NCBI GenBank assembly: GCA_947483555.1
Contig: CANKMW010000030.1
Location: forward strand, 24,001-88,000
Length of the DNA stretch: 64,000 nt
Direction: 5' to 3'
From: Myxococcales bacterium
GTDB lineage: Bacteria; Myxococcota_A; Polyangia; Haliangiales; Haliangiaceae
Position numbers and translations under genes: made by a program. Below are positions 14,632-22,240 of the stretch, piece by piece. The notes under the pieces were generated by a model. It searched no databases. It worked only from the letters and a program-made list of their open reading frames with translations, and was not told the DNA's origin. Each line of letters begins with the position of its first letter. The first letter of the stretch is position 1.

Positions 14632-15738
14632 CGGACCATCGAGCATCGCGTCGGCGGCCTGCGACGCGCGATCGATCGCCGGCAACTGCGCCACATCGTC
14701 GGCGCGAACCGCCGCCGCGAACAGCCGCACCACCGCGGCACGAGCCGCCGCATAGCGCCGGAGCCGCGCGACCCGGGGCCGCAGTCGCGGCGGCATGCGA
14801 GCGTCATCGAGCGCGCCGTCACTGGCCAGCGCTTCGAGCGGTCCGGCGACCTCGTGTTCCAGCGCCGCGGCCAGGGCCGGCCGCGCGCCGCGGGTCTCCG
14901 TGGCTTCGACCAGGGTGTTGAAGCGCGCTTCGATGGTTCGCAGGCGCGCCGTTGCCTGTTGCGGGGCGTAGGGGGCGGGGCGGCCGAGGAGGAGGAGGGC
15001 GATGACGGCGACGGCGGCGGCGGCGGCGGCCACGGTCACGGTCACGGTCACGGTTTCGGTTTCGGTTTCGGTTTCGGTTTCGGTTTCGGTTTCGGTTTCG
15101 GTTTCGGTTTCGGTTTCGGTTTCGGTCCCGGTCCCGGTCCCGGCTGCGGCTGCGGCTGCGGTGCGGGCCACGATCACGCCGATCACCAACCCCATCGCCA
15201 CGCCCGCGGCGTGTCCGGCGTGGTCGATGTCGTCGCGCCCGACGCCGATCATCACGGGGACACCGATCACCAGCACCGCCCCGGCGATCAGCGCGGCCTC
15301 GCGGCGCGGCACGGTCCGCCGGCGCCAGCAGGTCGCGACGACCACCACCACCAGCGCCGCCGCGGTTCCGAGCGCGCCGCTCGAGGCACCGATGATCACC
15401 GCGTAGGGCGCGAACGCCGTCCCGGCCGCCGTGCCGGCCAGCGCCGATCCGGTGAACCCGACCGCGGTCGCCGCGCGGCCGGCCCGCCGCTCGAGCGCGG
15501 CGGCGACCATCGCGGTCATCACGAGGTTCATGACCAGGTGCGCCCAGCCGGCGTGGACCAGCACCGCGGTGGCCACGCGCCACGGTTCGTCAGCCAGCGT
15601 GCGCGGGCCGTAGCTCGCCCCGGCCGCGATCAGCTGATCCGGGGTCGGTGAGGATGGAACCATCCCGGTGAGGCCGCCGATCACGAAGCCGGCGAGGGGC
15701 AGCGCGACCAGCGCGATCGTCACCACGGGAGCCCGCAC
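14623..15738 (-). CDS. Rhomboid-family intramembrane serine protease with (Glu-Thr)n linker
   Basis: 371 aa. Six or so transmembrane helices fill residues 1-200. The catalytic Ser is in IIGASSGALG (~120) and the catalytic His in DHAGHAAG (~175); HAGWAHLVMNLVM earlier is the rhomboid H-x-x-x-N motif. After the last helix comes GTGTGT, twelve Glu-Thr pairs, then VTVTVT, encoded by a hexanucleotide array (15034-15159). A further hydrophobic segment (VAVIALLLLG) and a soluble helical C-terminal domain of ~130 residues follow. It cleaves membrane-anchored substrates. The start is GTG at 15738 with TACATT six bases upstream. Confidence 0.88.
   Translation of the reverse strand: MRAPVVTIALVALPLAGFVIGGLTGMVPSSPTPDQLIAAGASYGPRTLADEPWRVATAVLVHAGWAHLVMNLVMTAMVAAALERRAGRAATAVGFTGSALAGTAAGTAFAPYAVIIGASSGALGTAAALVVVVVATCWRRRTVPRREAALIAGAVLVIGVPVMIGVGRDDIDHAGHAAGVAMGLVIGVIVARTAAAAAAGTGTGTETETETETETETETETETETETETVTVTVTVAAAAAAVAVIALLLLGRPAPYAPQQATARLRTIEARFNTLVEATETRGARPALAAALEHEVAGPLEALASDGALDDARMPPRLRPRVARLRRYAAARAAVVRLFAAAVRADDVAQLPAIDRASQAADAMLDGPLP
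15034..15159. repeat. In-frame GGNNNC hexanucleotide array inside the rhomboid gene
   Basis: 21 consecutive hexamers on the plus strand: (GGTCAC)3 (GGTTTC)12 (GGTCCC)3 (GGCTGC)3. Read on the minus strand the central block is (GAAACC)12, Glu-Thr repeated twelve times. Any change by whole units keeps the reading frame, so slippage would alter linker length, not switch the gene off. Confidence 0.95.
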
Positions 15739-15744
15739 GACATC

Positions 15745-15750
15745 AATGTA
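15745..15750 (-). promoter_or_regulatory. -10-like TACATT, 6 nt before rhomboid GTG
   Basis: Minus-strand TACATT-GATGTC-GTG(15738). No Shine-Dalgarno visible. Confidence 0.45.
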
Positions 15751-15893
15751 GCGCGAGCCGGCTGCGCCACAGGTGTGGCGCCGGCGCGACAGGTCGGCGG
15801 CGCCTCGATCGGCGGACGACGTGCGGGTTCGCGCGCTTGCACGCCACGCGCGGCCGCGGGAGTCCGGCGTGCGCCTTGCTCGGCCAGCGGTGC

Positions 15894-16433
15894 ATGAGGG
15901 GAGCGCCGCACATCGATCGTGCCGCCGGACGCGGCGCCGGCCTTGCCGCTGCGGTCGCCATGGCGGGCGCGTGCGCCGGCTATCGGCCGGGCTCGTTCGT
16001 GATGGCCGGCGAACCGTTCGTCGGCGAGCTGACGACCGCCGGCTGTCTCGACCTGGCGGTCGACGTCCGCCGCGACGCGGTGGCGACCGGACCGGTGGTC
16101 CAGTACCAGTTTGGTAACCGCTGCGATCGGGCGACGACGATCGACCTGGGTGGGGTTCGGGTCACCGGCCGCACCGTCACTGGCGAGGAGGTCGCCATGG
16201 TGGCGTACGATCCATACCGCGAGCTCCGGCCGCTGCCGCTCGACGCGCGCAGCGTCGGGCGCGAGCGCATCGAGTACCGGACCGGGCGTGATTTCGCTGG
16301 CGATGTGGTCTCGGTGTGCGTGGCGATCGGCTCGGTCGGCGGCGGCGGCGCGACGCCCGGTGGCGCCGGTCTCGCGCTGACCTGCCACGACGTCGCACCG
16401 GTCGCCACGGTCGTCGCCGAGGTGGCGCCGTGA
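15894..16433 (+). CDS. Secreted lipoprotein-like protein of unknown function
   Basis: 179 aa from the ATG at 15894, chosen because it gives a signal sequence ending in a lipobox-like AMAGAC (LAAAVAMAGACAGYRPG). The mature part is one small beta-rich domain with Cys pairs (AGCLDLAVDV, GNRCDRATTIDLGGV) and a Gly-rich C-terminal loop. Its stop overlaps the next gene's GTG start by four bases (GTGA), so the two are translationally coupled and probably act together at the envelope. No family recognised. Confidence 0.6.
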   Translation: MRGAPHIDRAAGRGAGLAAAVAMAGACAGYRPGSFVMAGEPFVGELTTAGCLDLAVDVRRDAVATGPVVQYQFGNRCDRATTIDLGGVRVTGRTVTGEEVAMVAYDPYRELRPLPLDARSVGRERIEYRTGRDFAGDVVSVCVAIGSVGGGGATPGGAGLALTCHDVAPVATVVAEVAP

Positions 16434-17302
16434 TCCGTGGCGCGGCCGCGCTGGCGGCGGCGCTCGCGGTCCTGGCTGCGCCGGTCGCCGCCTGGGCCTG
16501 CGGCGATGGCGGCGGCGGCGGTGATGGGGGCTCGAGCGGCGGGGGGGCGAGCGGCGGGGGCGACAGCAGCTCCAGCGGCGGCGGTGATTCGAGCAGCTCG
16601 AGCGACAGCGCCGCGGCCTGTTTCGACACCAGCGACGTGCACGGCTATCGCTCGTGTGCCGGCTTCGGGGCCTGGCGGGCGCGCCGGGTCGCGGTCGCGA
16701 TCGAGCTCGCCGCGGTCTCGTCGCGGCTGGATCTCGCGGGCCTGGTGGCCAGCGGCGACATCAGCCACTCCGATGGCAGCAACTACACCTACCGGGTCGT
16801 CGGCGAGGATCTCGGCGGCACCGCCGACGCGCGCGGCGTCGCGCTCCGCACCCTGCTCCACGGTCGCCATGGCTACCTGGGGATCGAGTCGGCGTTCGCG
16901 GTGGTCGATGGCGGCGAGCGCGAGCGCATGACCACGGCCGAAGGCGCCATGCTCTCACCGCGGGTCGCCGGCGTGACCACCGCGCTCGGGATCGTCGGGA
17001 CGCGCCGCTTCGCCGATCGACTGGTCGGCGCCCTGGCCCCGCGCTCGGTGAGCCTGGGCGTGGAGCTCGCCGGCGGCGTCCGCATGGTCGCGGTCGAGGC
17101 CGAGAGCCGGAAAGGCGCATGCATCACCACCGACCGCACCATCCACACCACGCCGGTGGTCGAGGCCCGCGCCCGCGTCGACCTGTGGCTGTCGCCGCAC
17201 GTCGCGGTTGGCGTGTGGGGCGGCACCGATCTCCTGGCGCGGACGCCGTCGGCGGGACTGGTGCTGTCGTCGCACCTGCGGGCCTTCGACGGCACGCGGT
17301 GA
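16430..17302 (+). CDS. Secreted Gly/Ser-rich protein of unknown function
   Basis: 290 aa from GTG 16430, which overlaps the preceding stop. A signal peptide (LAAALAVLAAPVAAWACG) is followed by a ~45-residue low-complexity Gly/Ser tract with interspersed Asp. The rest looks like a beta-barrel or beta-sandwich with alternating strands (VAIELAAVSSRLDLAG, VALRTLLHGRHGYLGIE, VDLWLSPHVAVGVWGG), ending DLLARTPSAGLVLSSHLR, suggesting an outer-membrane protein. Directly after its stop lies a hexanucleotide array. Function unknown. Confidence 0.6.
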   Translation: MIRGAAALAAALAVLAAPVAAWACGDGGGGGDGGSSGGGASGGGDSSSSGGGDSSSSSDSAAACFDTSDVHGYRSCAGFGAWRARRVAVAIELAAVSSRLDLAGLVASGDISHSDGSNYTYRVVGEDLGGTADARGVALRTLLHGRHGYLGIESAFAVVDGGERERMTTAEGAMLSPRVAGVTTALGIVGTRRFADRLVGALAPRSVSLGVELAGGVRMVAVEAESRKGACITTDRTIHTTPVVEARARVDLWLSPHVAVGVWGGTDLLARTPSAGLVLSSHLRAFDGTR

Positions 17303-17305
17303 ATC

Positions 17306-17389
17306 GAAACCGTCGCCGAAACCGAAACCGTCGCCGAAACCGAAACCGTCGCCGAAACCGAAACCGTCGCCGAAACCGAAACCGAAACC
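17306..17389. repeat. GAAACC/GTCGCC hexanucleotide array between convergent genes
   Basis: 14 tandem hexamers: GAAACC with GTCGCC at every third position, i.e. an 18-bp higher-order unit repeated about four times, ending in three GAAACC. It fills the gap between the convergent stops at 17302 and 17393. The unit is the complement of GGTTTC found in the rhomboid gene 2 kb away. Confidence 0.95.
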
Positions 17390-17392
17390 GGA

Positions 17393-18292
17393 TCAGGACG
17401 GCGCCGGCACCACGGCGCCGGCGTACCCGACGACCCGGTTGGTATCTCCGGTCACCGCCGCGCTGGTCGTGTACCCGATCAGCTGCGGCCGCCCGGCGCC
17501 GAGCTGCTGCGCGCACGCCATCAGCGTGGCCACCGGACGCGCGCCGCACATCGAGATGTCGTGGCCGTCGACGGTATCGAGCAGCCGATCGGGATCGCCG
17601 GTCGCCAGCGCCTCGAGCGCGAGTCGATCCCGGCGGCGGGTCTCGACCTCGTTCTCGAAGTGGTTCATGTCGGTCGACGCCATGATCATCACGTCGGTGC
17701 CGGCGATCAGCCCCAGCCGTGCCCAGGCCCGTGTCAGCGCGGCGGCGAGCTTGCGGCACTCGCCTGGCGTGAGCGCGGCCAGCACCACCGGGACCAGGTG
17801 CAGGTCGGAGCGCCGGGCGCGCAGCAGCGGCACCAGCACCTCGATCGCATGCTCGCGGGCGTGGGCGGATTCGTCAGCCGCGGCGCCCCGCACCGGGTCG
17901 GCGGCGAGCTCGTCGAGCAGCACGGCGCCCAGCCCGCGATCCACCGCGACGTCGCCGATCGGAGTCAGCCAGGATGGCGCCATGCTCACGGCCACCCGAG
18001 CGCCGCGGCCGGTGTGGTTCGGGCACAACGCGACCACCCGCGCCGGCACGTCGACCGCCGCCAGCGTCCGTGCCGCGAGCTGACCGGAGTAGGTCCAGCC
18101 CGCATGCGGGACCATCACGCCAAGCGCGCGGCGCGACCCGCCGTCGGCGAGCTCGGGCGGGCGTGCATCGGCAAACAGACGCGCCAGCGCGACGTCGACC
18201 TCCGCCTTCGTCCCCGGGTAGAACCGCCCGGCCACCGCCGGCTCCCGCCTGGCCACGTCGCCCATGGCGCCATCGTGCGCCGATTCTCCCAT
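17393..18292 (-). CDS. MEMO1 family protein (AmmeMemoRadiSam system protein B-like)
   Basis: 299 aa. REPAVAGRFYPG near the N-terminus, VMVPHAGWTYSGQLAA, LCPNHTGRG, REHAIEVLVPLL and MASTDMNHFE are the conserved MEMO1 segments. Their His/Asp/Cys cluster resembles the metal site of extradiol dioxygenases, and the late SMCGARPVATLM supplies the Cys. In many genomes MEMO is encoded with AMMECR1 and a radical SAM protein; neither is present here. An ATG nine codons downstream (18265) is an alternative start. Biochemical activity in bacteria is not settled. Confidence 0.9.
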   Translation of the reverse strand: MGESAHDGAMGDVARREPAVAGRFYPGTKAEVDVALARLFADARPPELADGGSRRALGVMVPHAGWTYSGQLAARTLAAVDVPARVVALCPNHTGRGARVAVSMAPSWLTPIGDVAVDRGLGAVLLDELAADPVRGAAADESAHAREHAIEVLVPLLRARRSDLHLVPVVLAALTPGECRKLAAALTRAWARLGLIAGTDVMIMASTDMNHFENEVETRRRDRLALEALATGDPDRLLDTVDGHDISMCGARPVATLMACAQQLGAGRPQLIGYTTSAAVTGDTNRVVGYAGAVVPAPS

Positions 18293-18308
18293 CGGTGCCA
18301 GTCCGGGC

Positions 18309-18314
18309 TAGAGT
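18309..18314 (+). promoter_or_regulatory. -10-like TAGAGT, 8 nt before metallophosphoesterase GTG
   Basis: TAGAGT-CCACGCGC-GTG(18323). Only 30 bp separate this gene from the divergent MEMO gene, so both promoters lie within or very near coding sequence. Confidence 0.45.
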
Positions 18315-18322
18315 CCACGCGC

Positions 18323-19243
18323 GTGCGTCTCGCCCATTGCTCGGACCTGCACCTGCTGTCGCTCGAGGGCGCGCGCACGCTCGACTTCGCCAGCAAGCGC
18401 TGGATCGGTGGCATGAACCTGCTGACCAACCGCGGTCGCCACTACCACACCGAGGCCTTCGAGGACATGGTGGCCGACCTCAACGCGCTGGGCGTCGACC
18501 ACGTGCTGTGTACCGGTGACGTCACCAACCTCGCGTTCGAGCAGGAGTTTCGCTTCGCGCGCGTCCTGTTCGACCGGCTGACGCTCGGCGCCCACGGCGT
18601 GACGGTCCTGCCCGGCAACCATGACGCCTACGTCGATGAGGGTCGGGCCCACTTCGCCGCCATCTTCGCCGACTACGCCACCACCGATCCCGGCTGGACC
18701 TGGGACGATGGCGCCCCATCGTCCGAAGCCGGTCCGTGGCCGATCGTCCGGGTTCGCGCCGGGGTAGCGATCATCGGCATCTCGACCAGCTTTCAGACCC
18801 CGTGGTTCACCGCCTACGGGCGGGTCGGCGAACGCCAGCTGGCCCGCCTTGGCCGCGCGCTCGCCGATCCGCGCCTGCGTGGGATGGCCCGCGTGGTCGC
18901 GATCCACCATCCGCCTGCGGGCCGCCGCGCCCGGAGTCGCATCCGCGGCCTCAAGGATCGCGAGGCGTTCGCCGCCGTGATCGCCCTGCACGGCGCGGAG
19001 CTGGTGGTGCATGGCCACGAACACCGCGATCTCCGTGGGACGCTTCCGGCGCGGTCCGGAGTGGTCGACGTGCTCGGAGTTCCGTCCGGAACCTACGAGG
19101 CCGGCAAGCCGGATCGGACGGCGCGATATCGGGTGTTCGACATCGGCGATGGCGCGGTGATCTCGCACCATCTGCGGGTCTGGGACCGCGATCGTCGCGC
19201 CTTCGACCGAGACGTCGCTGAACCGGCCGAGCTCGCCTCGTAA
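18323..19243 (+). CDS. Calcineurin-like metallophosphoesterase
   Basis: 306 aa from GTG 18323. All five metal-site motifs of the class are visible: AHCSDLHL, LCTGDVTNLA, VLPGNHDAY, IHHPP and VHGHEH. Such enzymes hydrolyse phosphodiesters or phosphomonoesters, with UDP-diacylglucosamine, cAMP and glycerophosphodiesters among known substrates; the substrate here is unknown. It lies 75 bp upstream of an aminotransferase and two CDP-alcohol phosphotransferases on the same strand, so a lipid head-group substrate is a reasonable inference. Confidence 0.9.
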   Translation: MRLAHCSDLHLLSLEGARTLDFASKRWIGGMNLLTNRGRHYHTEAFEDMVADLNALGVDHVLCTGDVTNLAFEQEFRFARVLFDRLTLGAHGVTVLPGNHDAYVDEGRAHFAAIFADYATTDPGWTWDDGAPSSEAGPWPIVRVRAGVAIIGISTSFQTPWFTAYGRVGERQLARLGRALADPRLRGMARVVAIHHPPAGRRARSRIRGLKDREAFAAVIALHGAELVVHGHEHRDLRGTLPARSGVVDVLGVPSGTYEAGKPDRTARYRVFDIGDGAVISHHLRVWDRDRRAFDRDVAEPAELAS

Positions 19244-19318
19244 CCATTGAACTTGACAACGGTTTGCTCGATGCGTTACCAGCGTCGGCCGATCGACTAC
19301 CCCCGCCGAGGACATGCC

Positions 19319-20626
19319 GTGAGCAACTCTCCCTTCAGCGCCGAACAGGCGGACGAGCTGGTCCAGAAGGACGAGCAGTACGTCATGCGGCCGTGGACCC
19401 ACCCGGCCGGCGAGCCGGTCATCGTCGCGCGCGCCAAGGGCTGCGTCATCACCGACGTTCACGGCAAGGATTACCTCGATCTCACCGCCGGTTACTTCGT
19501 CAACAACGCCGGCCACTGTCACCCGCGCATCGTCGAGGCCGCGACCCAGCAGCTGCATCAGGTGCTGCAGGTCTCGGGCAAGCACGGCACCGTCGCGGCG
19601 GTGCGGCTGGCCGAGCGCCTGGTCAACCTGCTCCCCAGCAGCATCGACCAGGCGTTCTTCTCGACCGGCGGCTCGGAGGCCAACGAGTTCGCGCTCAAGA
19701 TGGCACGCCAGGTCACCGGCAAGTCCGATGTCGCCTATCTCGACAACGCGTACCACGGCCTGACCCTCGGTTCACTCGAGGTCACCGCCAGCGAGAAGTA
19801 CCGCGACAGCGCGGGCAAGCCGCTCGGTGGGGAGACCTATGCGATCCCCAACGCCTACTGCTACCGCTGCCCGCTCGGGCCCGACACCTGCGCCACCCAG
19901 TGCCTCGACGGGGTCGACGAGAAGATCGCGGCCCGACCGAACACCGCCGCCATCATCGCCGAGCCGATCCAGTCCGTCGGTGGCCTGGCGCCGCCCGAGA
20001 AGTGGTGGGCGCGCGTCGATGCCATCCGCAAGCAGCGCGGCCTGCTCCTCATCATCGACGAGGTCCAGACCGGACTCGGTCGCACCGGCAAGATGTTCGC
20101 GCTCGAACACTACGGGCTCGAGCCCGAGATCGTCAGCGGTGGCAAGGGCCTGTCGGGCGGCGTGGGCTCGCTGGCCATGACCTGCGCCGGCAGCGGCGTG
20201 ATCGCCAAGTTCTTCGGCGGCACCACGCCGACCTCGGGCGGTAACGCGGTCTCCGCCGCCGCCGGTCTGGCGATGATCGAGACGCTGCTCGACGAGAAGC
20301 TGATCGACAACGCCCGCGTCATGGGCGAACACTTCACGCAGGCGCTGTGGGCGCTGCGCGATCCCTGGATCGGGGACGTCCGCTTCACGGGGCTGCTCGG
20401 CGGCGCCGAGCTGGTCGCCGACCGCGACACCAAGGAGGTCCTCGCCAAGAAGGCGGTGGCCGCGATCAAGGATGCGCTCCATGCCGAGGGGATGCTGATC
20501 ACGGTCAGCGGCCTGTATGGCAACGTACTTCGCTTGCAGCCGCCCCTGACGATCACCGCGGCCCAGATCGACACCTTCGTGGTCTGCTTGCGGAACGTAC
20601 TCGCGGCGGTCCGGCAGTCGGTGTAA
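19319..20626 (+). CDS. Class III PLP-dependent aminotransferase
   Basis: 435 aa from GTG 19319, with GAGGA seven bases upstream; an open frame begins at 19247 but a perfect -35 TTGACA (19253-19258) sits there instead. The class III fold is plain: FFSTGGSEANEFALKMAR, DEVQTGLGRTGKMFA and the PLP-lysine segment IVSGGKGLSGG. Cys-rich YCYRCPLGPDTCATQC matches the AGXT2/ETNPPL-like and 4-aminobutyrate branches. Substrate unresolved: an omega-amino acid, alanine-glyoxylate, or phosphoethanolamine (some AGXT2-like proteins are phospho-lyases). The last would fit the phospholipid genes that follow. Confidence 0.88.
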   Translation: MSNSPFSAEQADELVQKDEQYVMRPWTHPAGEPVIVARAKGCVITDVHGKDYLDLTAGYFVNNAGHCHPRIVEAATQQLHQVLQVSGKHGTVAAVRLAERLVNLLPSSIDQAFFSTGGSEANEFALKMARQVTGKSDVAYLDNAYHGLTLGSLEVTASEKYRDSAGKPLGGETYAIPNAYCYRCPLGPDTCATQCLDGVDEKIAARPNTAAIIAEPIQSVGGLAPPEKWWARVDAIRKQRGLLLIIDEVQTGLGRTGKMFALEHYGLEPEIVSGGKGLSGGVGSLAMTCAGSGVIAKFFGGTTPTSGGNAVSAAAGLAMIETLLDEKLIDNARVMGEHFTQALWALRDPWIGDVRFTGLLGGAELVADRDTKEVLAKKAVAAIKDALHAEGMLITVSGLYGNVLRLQPPLTITAAQIDTFVVCLRNVLAAVRQSV

Positions 20627-20665
20627 CGTCCGCCCGCCAATCACCCGACCTGGTCGCCGCCCGTC

Positions 20666-21376
20666 ATGAACCTCTTCGCTGTCCGCAAGCACCTCGACAA
20701 GGTCCTCCACCCGGTGTTGTCGGCGATCGGCCACCTCCCGATCCACGCCAATCAGTGGACGTTGATCGGCGGGGTCCTGGGGCTGATCGGCGGCGTGGTC
20801 TTCTTCTACGGATACTGGTGGATCGGCCTGGCGCTGCTGCTCATCCGCGGCCTGGTCGACCATATCGACGGCTTCGTCGCCCGCACCTTCAATCAGCGTT
20901 CGACCTTCGGCGCCGTGATGGACGACGTCTGCGATCGGTGGACGCTCGGCATCATGTACGCCGGCGGCTGCGTCAACATCTCCTACGACTACCCGCACGC
21001 CCTCATCATCATGGGGGTGGGCATCACCGGCGCGCTCACCAACGTGATCGTCAAGACCTCGGTGTACGCCGAGTCACAGCAGGACGTGTGGCGCGAGAAG
21101 GGCAAGATCGGCCACCCCATCGACGTGGTCGGCCTGTTCGGATCGGCCGAGTTCATCATCTACTTCGGCGCCGGCGTGCTGTTCACGGCGCTCCTGCACG
21201 ACCCGCGGCCGATGCTCGCCGGCGCGTGGGCGGTGGCCATCATGTCGCACGTGTCGTTGTTCCAGCGCATCCATTTCACGTGGAAGCGCTACCGGTTCGT
21301 CGACCCCGCCGGGCGGCACTTGCCGGAGCCCGAGGTGGTCGAGTCGCTGCCGTCGCCGACGAGCGACGCGCCGTAG
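20666..21376 (+). CDS. CDP-alcohol phosphatidyltransferase
   Basis: 236 aa with about six transmembrane helices. The CDP-alcohol phosphotransferase motif DG-x2-AR-x8-G-x3-D-x3-D is exact: DHIDGFVAR, eight residues, G, then MDDVCD. These enzymes transfer a phospho-group from a CDP-linked donor to an alcohol (glycerol-3-P, inositol-P, serine and others) to make phospholipids. Unlike PgsA it has a short cytosolic N-terminus and a Pro/Glu-rich tail. A second family member follows after seven bases, suggesting a two-step pathway or a heteromer. Confidence 0.92.
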   Translation: MNLFAVRKHLDKVLHPVLSAIGHLPIHANQWTLIGGVLGLIGGVVFFYGYWWIGLALLLIRGLVDHIDGFVARTFNQRSTFGAVMDDVCDRWTLGIMYAGGCVNISYDYPHALIIMGVGITGALTNVIVKTSVYAESQQDVWREKGKIGHPIDVVGLFGSAEFIIYFGAGVLFTALLHDPRPMLAGAWAVAIMSHVSLFQRIHFTWKRYRFVDPAGRHLPEPEVVESLPSPTSDAP

Positions 21377-21383
21377 GGGCGTC

Positions 21384-22019
21384 ATGGCTGCGAAGGTGTC
21401 GAACCTGAACCCGGCCAACGCGGTCACCGCGTCGCGCTTCCTGACCCTGCCACCGTTCGTGTGGGCGATCGATGGTGGTCACTACCAGGTCGCGACGCTG
21501 CTGCTGCTCCTGTGCGGCGTGCTCGATCTCTTCGATGGTGCGGTGGCTCGACTGTTCAAGTGCCAGACCGCGTTCGGTGAGGTCTTCGACGCCATCGCCG
21601 ACGGGCTGTGCTACGGCTTCGCGATCGTCGTGCTGACCGCGTACGGCCTGGTGCCGTGGCTGGCGGTGACGCTGATCGTCATCCTCGGTGTGATCAACGC
21701 CGGGTTCCGCTGGCTGTATGCCCGCCGCGCCGGCCGGACCACGAACTACCAGAGTCACGCGATGGAGCGCCTGGTGGCGTACGCCGCGTTTCTCGGTGGG
21801 TTCGGCACGCTGGGCTTCGGCGTCGACTACTTCTACTGGACGTTCACGGGGATGCTGTTCGTCGTCGTCGTCCACGACGCCAAGCGCATGGCGCTCGATC
21901 CGGTGCCACCAGCGAAGGTGACGGCGACCGAGGATGAGCGGGATCCAGCGGGGCCGGCGATCGACCGGCCCGCCGAGCGTCGCGACGAGGTGGCGCGGAC
22001 CGCAGAGGCCGCGCCATGA
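21384..22019 (+). CDS. CDP-alcohol phosphatidyltransferase (second copy)
   Basis: 211 aa, polytopic. It carries the same signature: DLFDGAVAR, eight residues, G, then VFDAIAD. The N-terminus NLNPANAVTASRFLTLPPF is like phosphatidylserine/phosphatidylglycerophosphate synthases. Sequence divergence from its neighbour outside the motif indicates different acceptors rather than a recent duplication. A charged ~35-residue cytosolic tail ends the protein. The stop overlaps the next gene's ATG (ATGA). Confidence 0.92.
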   Translation: MAAKVSNLNPANAVTASRFLTLPPFVWAIDGGHYQVATLLLLLCGVLDLFDGAVARLFKCQTAFGEVFDAIADGLCYGFAIVVLTAYGLVPWLAVTLIVILGVINAGFRWLYARRAGRTTNYQSHAMERLVAYAAFLGGFGTLGFGVDYFYWTFTGMLFVVVVHDAKRMALDPVPPAKVTATEDERDPAGPAIDRPAERRDEVARTAEAAP

Positions 22020-22240
22020 ACCTGGTCAGCCACGACGGCCAGATGCTGTTCGGCCTGCTGATGACCGGCGGGGTCGCGGCGTACTGGGTCGCCATCGACT
22101 CGGTCCGCCTGCGCCGCGCGGTGGGGGCATTTCGGCGCGAGCGTGGCGACCTCGCGGTCCGCGATCGGGTCTTCGGCAGCGCGCTCGGGGTCGTGATCGG
22201 CGTGGTCGGCGTGGCCGGCGCCTGCATCCACTACTTCTGA
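22016..22240 (+). CDS. Small two-helix membrane protein
   Basis: 74 aa with two hydrophobic segments (LLMTGGVAAYWVAI and GSALGVVIGVVGVAGACI) separated by a basic loop. ATGA overlap with the preceding phosphotransferase implies coupled translation, so it may be a subunit or regulator of that enzyme. No family recognised. Its 3' end overlaps that of the convergent MBL gene by ten bases. Confidence 0.6.
   Translation: MNLVSHDGQMLFGLLMTGGVAAYWVAIDSVRLRRAVGAFRRERGDLAVRDRVFGSALGVVIGVVGVAGACIHYF

Noticed and set aside
14854..15651. Plus-strand frame encoding a (Gly-Phe)n or (Val-Ser)n protein
   Set aside because: The low-complexity tract is the reverse reading of the hexanucleotide array; the rhomboid motifs are on the minus strand.
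17306..17389. Short repeats resembling a CRISPR array
   Set aside because: Repeat units are 6/18 bp with no unique spacers and no cas genes nearby.
19247..19318. Upstream TTG start for the class III aminotransferase
   Set aside because: The GTG at 19319 has a good Shine-Dalgarno, and the TTGACA at 19253 looks like a -35 element rather than coding sequence.
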